The notes below the pieces were generated by a model. It was given only the letters and a program-made list of their open reading frames with translations. It did no database searches and was not told the origin of the DNA. From the NCBI RefSeq assembly GCF_002937075.1, contig NZ_NHSJ01000123.1:1-64000 (forward strand): a DNA stretch of 64,000 bases, given 5' to 3'. Of the stretch, positions 1-16,559 are shown piece by piece; position 1 is the first letter of the stretch; each line of letters opens with the position of its first letter. The translations under genes and the position numbers were made by a program. The stretch is from Rhodoblastus sphagnicola. GTDB lineage: Bacteria; Pseudomonadota; Alphaproteobacteria; Rhizobiales; Beijerinckiaceae.

Positions 1-136
1 TTTTGCGCCGGTTGGATAATCCTGGCGCGCCGCGAACAGACAAACCGCCACCCTCACTCGGGCTGCTTCTCTCGGTCAATCGCCGCGAGAGTTACCGGTA
101 GCGCGGGCGCGCCAGGATTATCCAACCGGCGCAAAA
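1..136. repeat. Perfect 31-bp inverted repeat with 74-bp spacer
   Basis: Positions 1-31 are the exact reverse complement of 106-136. The spacer holds a smaller hairpin, CTCTCG at 69-74 against CGAGAG at 86-91. The element lies just beyond the rpoC terminator and contains no plausible gene. The left arm begins at the window edge, so it may extend further. It could be a MITE-like remnant, an invertible segment or a large transcript hairpin; nothing here decides between these. Confidence 0.85.
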
Positions 137-160
137 CAAAGGCCGCTTTCGCGGCCTTTG
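131..160 (-). terminator. Intrinsic terminator of rpoC
   Basis: A 10-bp stem (137-146 with 151-160) closes a TTTC loop. On the minus strand it is followed by TTTTGCG. It lies about 10 bases past the rpoC stop codon, so it most likely ends the ribosomal protein/RNA polymerase transcript. Confidence 0.8.
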
Positions 161-170
161 CATTGTCTGC

Positions 171-4352
<4,182 letters not shown>

Positions 4353-4457
4353 GCTTGGCTCCTGCGATCCCGACCGGGATGTTCGCTCGAAAATCTGTGA
4401 TACGCGGACGGCGCCCGCGCGTGCAGCGGGGCAGGGGAGGCGCGAGGCCTCCCCAAA

Positions 4458-8591
<4,134 letters not shown>

Positions 8592-8827
8592 GTCGCTCCT
8601 CGCACCTCATTTCAGGCGGGCCCGAATTGGCCTGCGCCTCTCCCCCGGCCTGAACCGGGGCCACGCGGCAACCCGGTCGAAACCCTGGGCCGCGTAAAAT
8701 CCTGGAAGTTTTCGGTCTTTCGAGGTCTTCCCCCTCGAACCCGGCGTTTCAGCCCTCCGGGACAGCTAGACGGCCCCGGGGGAAAACCCCGAGACCGTCA
8801 TATGCAACAACGGGAAAGAACCCGAAA

Positions 8828-9202
<375 letters not shown>

Positions 9203-9259
9203 TTTTCAGTTCCACTTTTTAGGTTTGGTTCGATGGTTCAAGCTTTAAAGCCAGCCAGA

Positions 9260-9787
9260 TCAGGCCGCGGCCTCTTGTTCGTCCTTGGCGGCGTAAGCCC
9301 CGAACACGCGCGCGAGTTTCGCGGCGGGAGCGGTCGACAGTTGCGCGATCTTGGTGGCCGGAGCGACCAGAAGGCCGACCAGCTTGCCACGCAGTTCGTC
9401 GAGAGACGGCAGGGTCGCAAGCGACTTCACGCCATCCACGCTCAGGGCTGTTGTCCCCATGGCGCCGCCGAGGATGACGAACTTGTCGTTGTCCTTGGCG
9501 AAAGCCGCGGCGACCTTGGGAGCCGCCACCGGATCGGCCGAATAGGCGATCAGGGTCGGACCCTTGAGAAGGGCGCCGATGGAGGCGACGTCCGTGCCGT
9601 CGAGGGCGATCTTGGCGAGGCGGTTCTTGGCGACCTGTACGCTCGCGCCAGCGTCACGAGCCTGCTTGCGCAGCCTCTGCAACTGGGCGACGGTCAGGCC
9701 GGAATATTTCGCCACCACGACCACGCCCGTCTTCGCAAAGACGTCATGGAGCGTGGCGACGGCTTGTTTTTTTTCCGCTCTGTCCAC
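9260..9787 (-). CDS. rplJ: 50S ribosomal protein L10
   Basis: Stalk base protein that anchors L7/L12 dimers to 23S rRNA, 175 residues. The family start [16 protein letters not shown] and the RNA-binding segment [18 protein letters not shown] are visible. Translation begins at GTG (minus-strand GTGGACAGAG). The long 5' region, 639 bp to rplA, suggests a separate promoter or leader. L10 with L12 normally represses its own message by binding this leader. Confidence 0.97.
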   Translation of the reverse strand: MDRAEKKQAVATLHDVFAKTGVVVVAKYSGLTVAQLQRLRKQARDAGASVQVAKNRLAKIALDGTDVASIGALLKGPTLIAYSADPVAAPKVAAAFAKDNDKFVILGGAMGTTALSVDGVKSLATLPSLDELRGKLVGLLVAPATKIAQLSTAPAAKLARVFGAYAAKDEQEAAA

Positions 9788-10010
9788 AGTGCTCTCACTT
9801 CAAATGACGCAATCATTGCTGATCACGCCGGTTGCCGACATGCCGCGAAAAGCCTGGGCTTGAACTTCGCGGCGCCGATGCGCCTGTCCCCACTTGGAAC
9901 GCGCTTGCGGCGCATCCCGTGGATCAGAGGGTTCGAACCAAACTCGTGTCCGGCGGTTGAAACCGCCGGGAAATCCGGTCTTTCCCCGTCTATGCTGGCC
10001 GTGGACGAAA
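9788..10010 (-). promoter_or_regulatory. Probable L10 leader (autoregulatory mRNA structure)
   Basis: The 5' untranslated region of rplJ has a strong hairpin at 9950-9969 (8-bp stem with a TTCA loop on the minus strand), preceded by AGACGGGGAAAGACCGGA, and a further stem at about 10026-10047. L10 leaders are known in this position across bacteria and bind the L10-L12 complex. The boundaries and the kink-turn are inferred; a covariance-model search would decide. Confidence 0.5.
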
Positions 10011-10426
10011 CCCGTCGCACCGATTAAGCTTCCCCGCAAAGGGAAGCGCCGGCAGTCTCGGACAGGACAGGACCGAAGCGCTTTAACCAAGGCTAAAGTT
10101 TTCCGGCCCATCCACCGCCGCAAGCGCCTTGCGGCGCCCCCAGCGGAAGCTTGCATTTTCCCGTCAGAACCCAAAGCAAACGGACAAAAACTTAGGCGCC
10201 AATCCAGACCCTTCGGTCCGGGGCGCTTCAGTAGTCTTGTTCGCGGCTATCATCCGACCAAAGCGGAATGGCCCTTTGCGACCTGTGCGGGAAAACGGGG
10301 ATGGGTGACACCCCCGAAACTCGTCTTTTAAACATGTTCGTTCCGCCTGCCAAGAGGGGCGGAACGATTTTTTGCAAATTGTCAAGCGGCTCAATGCAAA
10401 TTCGCGTCAAGCGCTTTCTGCACTAT
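10010..10426. other. Upstream part of rplA-rplJ gap
   Basis: About 400 bp with no plausible gene on either strand. It should hold the rplJ promoter on the minus strand, but I cannot pick a convincing -35/-10 pair. A plus-facing intrinsic terminator lies at 10339-10374. A small palindrome, GCACTATTTAGTGC at 10420-10433, spans the rplA stop codon. Confidence 0.5.
10339..10374 (+). terminator. Intrinsic terminator facing away from the operon
   Basis: Perfect 9-bp stem, CGTTCCGCC (10339-10347) with GGCGGAACG (10358-10366), followed on the plus strand by ATTTTTTGC. The U-run is only on the plus strand, whereas all surrounding genes are minus-strand. It would therefore end an antisense transcript across the rplJ leader, or block read-in. 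Confidence 0.65.
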
Positions 10427-11125
10427 TTAGTGCTGCGCCACCGAAATGGAAGAGGGGTCAACCTTCACGCCCGGGCCCATGGTCGAGGAAATCGCCACGC
10501 GCTGGAGGTAAGTGCCCTTGGCGCCGGCCGGCTTGGCCTTGACCACGGCGTCGACGAAGGCGGCGATGTTTTCCGCCAGCTTGTCCTCGCCGAACGAGGA
10601 CTTGCCCACAGAACCCTGCACAATGCCGGCCTTTTCGACGCGGAATTCCACGGCGCCGCCCTTGGAGGCCGCGACGGCCGCCACGACATCCATGGTCACC
10701 GTGCCGACCTTCGGGTTCGGCATCAGGCCGCGCGGACCCAAAACCTTGCCGAGACGGCCGACCAGCGGCATCATGTCGGGAGTGGCGATGCAGCGGTCGA
10801 AATCGATCGTGCCGCCCTGGACGGCTGCGACGAGGTCTTCCGCGCCAACCACGTCGGCGCCGGCGGCCTTGGCTTCGTCAGCCTTGGCGCCGCGCGCGAA
10901 CACGGCGACGCGCAACACGCGGCCGGTGCCGTTGGGCAGGTTGACCACGCCGCGCACCATCTGGTCGGCGTGCTTGGGATCGACGCCGAGATTGAGCGCG
11001 ATTTCGACGGTTTCGTCGAACTTGGCCGAGGCGCGCTCGCGCACCAGCTTGATGGCCTCGGCGACGGGATAGAGCTTGGTGCGCTCAACGCCCTCGCGGG
11101 CTTTTGTAATCCGCTTACCGCTCAT
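10427..11125 (-). CDS. rplA: 50S ribosomal protein L1
   Basis: Large-subunit protein of the L1 stalk, 232 residues, full length. It acts in E-site tRNA release and commonly represses the L11 operon through its own mRNA. Motifs include the RNA-binding segment [10 protein letters not shown] and [11 protein letters not shown] near the C-terminus. It starts three bases after the rplK stop, so the two are translated together. Confidence 0.98.
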   Translation of the reverse strand: MSGKRITKAREGVERTKLYPVAEAIKLVRERASAKFDETVEIALNLGVDPKHADQMVRGVVNLPNGTGRVLRVAVFARGAKADEAKAAGADVVGAEDLVAAVQGGTIDFDRCIATPDMMPLVGRLGKVLGPRGLMPNPKVGTVTMDVVAAVAASKGGAVEFRVEKAGIVQGSVGKSSFGEDKLAENIAAFVDAVVKAKPAGAKGTYLQRVAISSTMGPGVKVDPSSISVAQH

Positions 11126-11128
11126 GGC

Positions 11129-11557
11129 TTACCCCACAACTTCCAGGCCGATGGACTTGGCGGATCCCTCGATCATCGCCATGGCGGCTTCGATCGAATG
11201 GGAATTCAAATCCGCCGCCTTCTTTTCCGCGATCTCGCGGATCTGGTCGCGGGTCACCTTGCCCACGAAGCCGCGTCCCGTGGTCTTGGAGCCGGATTTG
11301 ATATTCGCCGCCTTCTTGAGGAAGAAGGTGACCGGCGGTTGCTTCATCTCGAAGGTGAAGCTGCGGTCGCCGTAAGCGGTGATGACGACGGGGATCGGGG
11401 TCCCCTTTTCCATCTGCGCGGTCTTGGCGTTGAACGCCTTGCAGAATTCCATGATGTTCAGGCCGCGCTGACCGAGCGCGGGTCCGATCGGCGGCGACGG
11501 ATTGGCCGCGCCGGCCGGAACCTGAAGCTTCACGTAGCCCGTGATCTTCTTTGCCAT
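11129..11557 (-). CDS. rplK: 50S ribosomal protein L11
   Basis: Component of the GTPase-associated centre that binds 23S rRNA helix 43/44, 142 residues. The N-terminal domain carries [19 protein letters not shown] and the C-terminal RNA-binding domain ends KSIGLEVVG. The start at MAKK is chosen because GGGAG precedes it and the length matches the family exactly; a longer reading frame upstream lacks L11 similarity. The usual upstream neighbours secE and nusG are absent. Confidence 0.98.
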   Translation of the reverse strand: MAKKITGYVKLQVPAGAANPSPPIGPALGQRGLNIMEFCKAFNAKTAQMEKGTPIPVVITAYGDRSFTFEMKQPPVTFFLKKAANIKSGSKTTGRGFVGKVTRDQIREIAEKKAADLNSHSIEAAMAMIEGSAKSIGLEVVG

Positions 11558-11733
11558 GATGGCTGCTCCCAAGGGATGTTTCGTCAAGCCGCCGGCTGGC
11601 GTCCAGACGAAAATGCGCGGCGACGGGATGGTCCCGGTCCGCGCGGGTTGCAGGTTGCGGTGCGGTTCTCGACCCGGTTGGCGACCGGAGAACCTCCCGC
11701 ATTGGTGCGCCTCCACAAGGGAGGTTAGGCGTC

Positions 11734-11760
11734 TCTATAGGGGAAATCGGCGCTTGACAA
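11734..11760 (-). promoter_or_regulatory. Candidate promoter of the rplK operon
   Basis: On the minus strand TTGTCA (11755-11760) is separated by 15 bases from TATAGA (11734-11739), about 180 bases before rplK. The spacer is short for a sigma-70 promoter, so this is tentative. Position after the upstream cupin and just before the operon makes a promoter here likely. Confidence 0.35.
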
Positions 11761-11794
11761 GAAAAAAGCGCAGAATTCGGGGAATTGAAAGAAT

Positions 11795-12229
11795 TCAGAG
11801 CGGAATCGCGATGGGTTGGCCCTTTTCGAGAATATAAGTCGAGATGATTCGGGTCGGCTTGTCGCCGTTCCTGAGAAGATGGGGACGCCGGGCCGCGATC
11901 AAGACTCCGTCGCCGGCCCGCATCGGCAGCGGTTGCGCGCCGTCCAACTCCAGGATCGCCGCGCCCTCGACGATATAGCCGGATTCGATGCCCGGATGAA
12001 TGTGGCGGGGCACGAGGGCATTGGGTTCGACCAGAGCCTCCGCGAGTACGGTTTCGGTGTCTGGACTTGGGCCTTCGCCGCGGCGAAGGATGGCGCGCCG
12101 GATGCCCGAGGGCGCGCCGGGCGCTTCCGCGCGCGCCGGGAGAATCAAGCCCGAGGTCGCGGAAAAGCCCGCCGCGAAGCTGGCGGATGCGCACAGCGCG
12201 CATTGCGTCAGTCCGCGACGGGTCAGCAT
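11795..12229 (-). CDS. Secreted cupin-domain protein
   Basis: About 144 residues. The N-terminus begins MLTRRGLTQCALCASASFAA and ends near ARAEA, a likely Tat-type signal peptide with twin arginine. The mature part is a single cupin: RHIHPGIESGYIVEGAAILEL supplies metal-binding His and Glu residues and the second motif is near RRPHLLRNGD. Ligand and reaction are unknown. It lies between a small hypothetical gene and rplK on the same strand, where secE-nusG are usually found. The start is set at the signal peptide; a start 12 codons upstream is possible. Confidence 0.8.
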   Translation of the reverse strand: MLTRRGLTQCALCASASFAAGFSATSGLILPARAEAPGAPSGIRRAILRRGEGPSPDTETVLAEALVEPNALVPRHIHPGIESGYIVEGAAILELDGAQPLPMRAGDGVLIAARRPHLLRNGDKPTRIISTYILEKGQPIAIPL

Positions 12230-12278
12230 GGTTGTTCTTTCCCCATGGTCACGCCTCAAGGTCAAGATGCGCGGGCGA

Positions 12279-12554
12279 TCAGTGCCTGTCGCGCGATTTC
12301 AAGACGCTGAGCGAGGGGGGCTCGAAACATTCGCCGCCCGCGAGTTGCGCCCATTCGGTCAAGGCCGACGCCAACAATTCCGTGGCTTCGCTGCCAGTGA
12401 ACCGTCGCGCCTTGACGAGCATGCGCATTTGCAGGGCGAGATAATGCGCGTTGACCACGGTTTCCAGCAGCGAAGCGCCTTCTTCGGCATTGTCTGGACT
12501 ATCCAATGCCTCCAATCCCTTGGTTTGGTCGTTCCAGTCCTCGCCGACCTTCAT
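12279..12554 (-). CDS. Small hypothetical protein
   Basis: 91 residues starting MKVGEDWNDQTKGLEAL, chosen because GGGGAG lies eight bases upstream of this ATG. Predicted soluble and helical (ETVVNAHYLALQMRMLVKAR), with no signal peptide or recognised motif. It is divergent from the Crp-like regulator at 12687. I do not recognise the family. Confidence 0.6.
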   Translation of the reverse strand: MKVGEDWNDQTKGLEALDSPDNAEEGASLLETVVNAHYLALQMRMLVKARRFTGSEATELLASALTEWAQLAGGECFEPPSLSVLKSRDRH

Positions 12555-12686
12555 GCGTAACTCCCCAAAAAAGTGCCAGATGCCCCAGACCATGCTATGG
12601 CGGATTGGTCTGATTAAATGTTAAGTTTCCACCAATTAGAGAAACGGTGGAGAATTTCGGCGGCATGCCGTTGGGCAACTTGATGT

Positions 12687-13415
12687 GTGGACTCCATGAA
12701 CGCAAAGTCGATTGACGTCCCTGCTATAATAAAAATGTGCAGGGTCTTTGGGCGCCTGACGGAACAGGAGCGTCGGGAACTCTGCGGAAAAGCGCGTGTC
12801 GAGCATTATCATGAGCGCACGTTGTTGACAGATCGCGAGGATCGCCCCGAGTATTTACGCTATGTTGTCTCGGGCAGCATCGATTATGCCCTCTCCACTG
12901 CCGAGGGCGGTTTCTCGTTCTTGCCAATTCTTCCTGGAAAATGGATGAGCTGGATCGGCGTTTTCGGCACGGCGCCGATGATGTGCGACCTGTGGAGTTC
13001 GGCCAACGCCACTTTCGTGGCGATTCCCGCCCGCGACCTTCAGCGCCTGGTCGGCGCCAATCCGGCGGCCTTGCTCGAGGTCATCGATATGGTCGGCGAA
13101 TGGACGCGCCTTCTCACCGGCTGGGCGCTGTCCTTCGCCGCCTATGGGCCGGAAAAGCGCCTGGTCTATCTCTTGCTGCTGGCCTCGTCCGACGCGGTGG
13201 CGCTGGCGAAGGAAGGCTTCGCGGCGCCCGTCACCCAGACCCATATTTCGCAATTCGGCTTCGGTTCGCGTCAACGCGTCAGTCGGCTGCTGCGCAGTCT
13301 CGCCGACAAGGGGTTGATTGAAATGACCTATGGCGGGGTGAAGATTCCTTCGCGCGCCCGCCTTGAAGCCTATCTGTCGGAAGAAAAGCCGCCCGGCAAG
13401 GCGCAGCGCGGCTGA
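12687..13415 (+). CDS. Crp/Fnr family transcriptional regulator
   Basis: 242 residues. Residues 1-125 form a cyclic-nucleotide-binding-like beta barrel, and the C-terminus has a Crp-type helix-turn-helix, THISQFGFGSRQRVSRLLRS, followed by the wing. The four-cysteine cluster of Fnr oxygen sensors is missing, so it is not a classical Fnr. The effector is unknown. Start is GTG 12687 or ATG 12696; neither has a strong ribosome binding site. It is divergent from the small hypothetical gene and convergent with the EF-G paralogue. Confidence 0.88.
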   Translation: MDSMNAKSIDVPAIIKMCRVFGRLTEQERRELCGKARVEHYHERTLLTDREDRPEYLRYVVSGSIDYALSTAEGGFSFLPILPGKWMSWIGVFGTAPMMCDLWSSANATFVAIPARDLQRLVGANPAALLEVIDMVGEWTRLLTGWALSFAAYGPEKRLVYLLLLASSDAVALAKEGFAAPVTQTHISQFGFGSRQRVSRLLRSLADKGLIEMTYGGVKIPSRARLEAYLSEEKPPGKAQRG

Positions 13416-13419
13416 AAGC

Positions 13420-13448
13420 GGAGGGCGGCGGTCGCGCCCCCCCTCCGT
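13420..13448. terminator. Hairpin between convergent genes
   Basis: CGGAGGG (13420-13426) pairs with CCCTCCG (13442-13448) in the short gap between the Crp-like gene and the EF-G paralogue. No clear U-run follows, so it is a weak terminator candidate. Confidence 0.35.
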
Positions 13449-13462
13449 CCAATCGCCGACGC

Positions 13463-15535
13463 TCAGTGCGCCGGGGTTTTGGCCGCCGCGCGGTTCGCGA
13501 CAATGGCGTCCGCCGACTTGCCGGCGATTTCGGCCCAATGGTCGAATTTCTGCGTGAACGACCCGACGCCGGCCGTGGCGGAGCGCAGTTCGACGATGAG
13601 ACCCTCCATTTCCGCTTCGGGAATCAGGGCGTTCAGGACGTCCCAGCCCTCCCAGTCCGGTCGGGCGTCATAGCCGAGAATCTGTCCGCGCCGGCCGGAG
13701 ACGATCGCGGTGATCTTCGACAGAGAGTCGCTCGGCGTGGTGATTTCCACGGACTGGATCGGCTCCAGCAGCACGGGGCCGGCCTTGGCCAGCGCTTCGG
13801 CCACGCCGAGGCGCGCCGCCGTGCGGAAGGCCATGTCCGAGGAATCCACCGTATGGTAGGAGCCGTCCGTCAGTGTCACCTTGACGTCCACCACCGGGAA
13901 CCCGAGCGGCCCGCGCTCCAGCGCGTCCACGCAGCCCTCCTCGATCGCGCCAAAATAGTTCCGGGGCACCGCGCCGCCATGCACGGTCTCGTTGAAGGCG
14001 AAGCCCTCGCCGCGGGTCAGGGGGGCGACATCGAGTGCGACGTCGCCGAACTGGCCATGGCCGCCGGACTGTTTCTTGTGGCGTCCCCGCACATTGACGG
14101 TTTGGCGAATGGTCTCCTTGTAGCCGACCGCCGGCTTGTGGGTTTCCACCAGCACGCCGAACCGCGCCGCGAGACGCTCCAGCGCCACGCGCACATGCAT
14201 CTCGCCCTGGCCGAGCAGGCGCATCTCGGCGGCCTCCTGGTCCTGCGCGAACACCAGCGACGGATCCTCCTCGCACAGCTTGGCGATGGCGGTGGCGAGG
14301 CGCGCCTCGTCCTTGCGGTCCTTCACCGTCACGGCCAGCCCATAGGCCGGCGCCGGCGGCGCGATCGCAGCCACGACCGGCGCGGGAACGCCGCCCTTGG
14401 CGTCGCCGAGACTGTCGCCGGTGGCGACATGGTCGAGGCGGCCGAAGGCGACGCAATCGCCTTCCTCGACCCTGGCCTGCTTGCTGCTCGCCACGCCCAT
14501 CAGGCGCGAAAGCCCGGAGATGCGGTCCTCGCCGCGCGCGCTCTTCACCGTCGCGCCATCGACGAAGGCGCCGCGCAGCACGCGCGCGAAGCTGAGCTTG
14601 CCGCCATGCGCGGTATGGATGGTCTTGATGACATGGGCGAGCGGCGCGCCTTCATCGGCGATCCCCAGCCGCGCGCGCGTCCGGGCGATCGCCGGCGCTT
14701 CGTGGCGCAGCGCCTTCAACAGGCGGGTGACGCCGTGGCCTTCCGAGGCCGAGCCGATCAAAACCGGGGCGACCCGGCCGTCGCGCAGGTCGCGCCTCAG
14801 ATCGTCGAAAATCTGGTCGCGCGGCGGCTCGATATCGGAGAGCAGTTCCTCCATCAGGCCGTCGTCATAGTCCGCCAGCTTCTCCAGCATGGTGTAGCGG
14901 GCTTCCTTCTCGGTCGGCAATTCGCCGGCGGGCACGTCCACCACCACCGACGGCGCGTGTTCGCGATAGACAAAGGCGCGTTCGAGCGCGAGATCGATGA
15001 AGCCGGTGACGATGCCGTTCTGCCAGATCGGAATCTGCCGCAACAGCAGCGGCGTGCGCGAGGCCGGCTGCAACAGCGCGAGGGCGTCGCGGATTCGCAC
15101 ATTGGCGGCGTCGATCTTGTTGATGAACAGGACGCGCGGCAGGCCGAGATCCTCGAGTTCGCGCAGGATCACGCGCAGCGCCGGCAGTTTGCGCTCGTCC
15201 GCCTCGCACACCACCACGGCGGCGTCGCACAGCGGCAGCACGTTGCGGGCCTCGTAGGCGAATTCGACGGAGCCGGGCAGATCAACGAAGGTGAAACGGT
15301 CGCCGAGATAATCGACGGAAGCGATGTTGACCTCGACGCTGGCGGCGTGGGCGCGGGCCTCGGGACTGGAATCGCCGACGGAGGAGCCGTCGCGCACGGA
15401 TCCCTGGCGCGCCAGCGCGCCGCCGCGGGTCAGAATGGATTCGAGCAGGCTGGTCTTGCCGCTCTGGAACGGGCCAACCAACGCAATCAAGCGCGGGCCC
15501 GCTACGCGTCTGTCGCCGGGCAGAACTTCGCTCAT
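13463..15535 (-). CDS. Elongation factor G-like GTPase (EF-G paralogue)
   Basis: 690 residues with EF-G domain order: P-loop GPFQSGKTS (21-29), DLPGS switch motif and NKID guanine-specificity motif in the G domain, then EF-G domains II-V ending near residue 670. It is about as long as EF-G but diverged: the usual DTPGH is DLPGS, so the catalytic His of switch II is replaced by Ser. This type is an alphaproteobacterial EF-G paralogue of uncertain role, not the main translocase, which is normally in the rpsL-rpsG-fusA-tuf cluster. It is a single gene, divergent from the TauE-like transporter. Confidence 0.88.
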   Translation of the reverse strand: MSEVLPGDRRVAGPRLIALVGPFQSGKTSLLESILTRGGALARQGSVRDGSSVGDSSPEARAHAASVEVNIASVDYLGDRFTFVDLPGSVEFAYEARNVLPLCDAAVVVCEADERKLPALRVILRELEDLGLPRVLFINKIDAANVRIRDALALLQPASRTPLLLRQIPIWQNGIVTGFIDLALERAFVYREHAPSVVVDVPAGELPTEKEARYTMLEKLADYDDGLMEELLSDIEPPRDQIFDDLRRDLRDGRVAPVLIGSASEGHGVTRLLKALRHEAPAIARTRARLGIADEGAPLAHVIKTIHTAHGGKLSFARVLRGAFVDGATVKSARGEDRISGLSRLMGVASSKQARVEEGDCVAFGRLDHVATGDSLGDAKGGVPAPVVAAIAPPAPAYGLAVTVKDRKDEARLATAIAKLCEEDPSLVFAQDQEAAEMRLLGQGEMHVRVALERLAARFGVLVETHKPAVGYKETIRQTVNVRGRHKKQSGGHGQFGDVALDVAPLTRGEGFAFNETVHGGAVPRNYFGAIEEGCVDALERGPLGFPVVDVKVTLTDGSYHTVDSSDMAFRTAARLGVAEALAKAGPVLLEPIQSVEITTPSDSLSKITAIVSGRRGQILGYDARPDWEGWDVLNALIPEAEMEGLIVELRSATAGVGSFTQKFDHWAEIAGKSADAIVANRAAAKTPAH

Positions 15536-15702
15536 CTCAAGCCTCCTTGGGCTTTATAAAGGCCCGGATGACCACGGGACTTGTCGCAAATATTTCACTT
15601 CCGTCGCTTCTTGCCAATGATCAAGATCATGGCCTCCGCGTAACTTGCTGACGAAACGTAAAAATCGGCGCGCACTGGTTGCGTGCTGCGGTTGGAAAAT
15701 AT

Positions 15703-15730
15703 TTGACTATTTCACTAGAATATATATTTT
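15703..15730 (+). promoter_or_regulatory. Candidate promoter of the TauE/SafE gene
   Basis: TTGACT (15703-15708), 16-base spacer, TATTTT (15725-15730), in an unusually AT-rich stretch 27 bases before the gene. AGGAGAG at 15743-15749 is the ribosome binding site. Confidence 0.5.
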
Positions 15731-15756
15731 CACTCTCTCGTTAGGAGAGACGACCC

Positions 15757-16548
15757 ATGGCGTGGACCGGTTTGGTGGAGTGGCCCTTTGTTTTCTCGGG
15801 CCTTTTGGTCGGCGGTATGGTCGGCCTGACCGGCGTCGGCGGCGGCTCGCTGATGACTCCGCTGCTCGTCCTGCTGTTCGGCATCCATCCGGCGACGGCG
15901 GTCGGCACGGATCTGTTCTACGCCGGCCTCACCAAGATCGCGGGCTCGACCGTCCACGGCGCCAACAAGTCGATCGAGTGGAAAGTGGTGCTGCGCCTCG
16001 CCTCCGGCAGCGTCCCGGCGGCCCTGCTCACGCTGCTCGGCCTGTCGCGTCTCGGCTTAGAGTCGGGCCAGGCCGGCTCCGCGATCACCTTCGCCCTCGG
16101 CATCGCGCTGCTGCTCACCTCGATCTCGCTGGTGTTCCGTCCCTGGCTGGTGGCGCGCATGGCGCCCCGGTTCGACGCGATGTCCGAACGCGCCATCGCC
16201 GCGCTCACGGTGGCGCTCGGGGCCTTGCTCGGCGTGCTCGTCACCATTTCCTCGGTGGGCGCCGGCGCCATCGGCGTGACGGTGCTGCTCATGCTCTATC
16301 CGCGGATGCCGACCCTGCGCATCATCGCCTCCGACATCGTCCACGCCGCGCCGCTGACGCTGATCGCCGGCTCAGGCCACTGGGCGATGGGCTCGGTGGA
16401 CTGGTCCATGCTGGTCTGGCTGCTTGCCGGCTCCATACCGGGCGTGGCGCTGGCCAGCGCTTTCGCCTCGCGCGCCCCGGACAAGCTTTTGCGCGGCTTG
16501 CTCGCGGGCGTCCTCGCGCTGGTTGGCGCCAAACTGGCTTTTCAGTAA
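15757..16548 (+). CDS. TauE/SafE family transporter (sulfite/anion exporter-like)
   Basis: 263 residues, eight or so hydrophobic segments, inner membrane. The two-fold repeat signature is visible: GGMVGLTGVGGGSLMTPLL near the N-terminus and TISSVGAGAIGVTVLLMLYP in the second half. Family members move sulfite, sulfonates or organic acids; the substrate here is not determined. AGGAGAG seven bases upstream fixes the start. The gene ends 11 bases before the convergent FUSC gene. Confidence 0.9.
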   Translation: MAWTGLVEWPFVFSGLLVGGMVGLTGVGGGSLMTPLLVLLFGIHPATAVGTDLFYAGLTKIAGSTVHGANKSIEWKVVLRLASGSVPAALLTLLGLSRLGLESGQAGSAITFALGIALLLTSISLVFRPWLVARMAPRFDAMSERAIAALTVALGALLGVLVTISSVGAGAIGVTVLLMLYPRMPTLRIIASDIVHAAPLTLIAGSGHWAMGSVDWSMLVWLLAGSIPGVALASAFASRAPDKLLRGLLAGVLALVGAKLAFQ

Positions 16549-16559
16549 CGCGCGCGCTT

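Noticed and set aside
9925-9945. GGTTCGAACC resembling a tRNA T-loop
   Set aside because: Neither strand gives a 5-bp T-stem, an anticodon arm or an acceptor stem around it.
13463-15535. Main elongation factor G
   Set aside because: Switch II has DLPGS in place of DTPGH and the gene is not in an rpsL-rpsG-fusA-tuf context, so it is called a paralogue.
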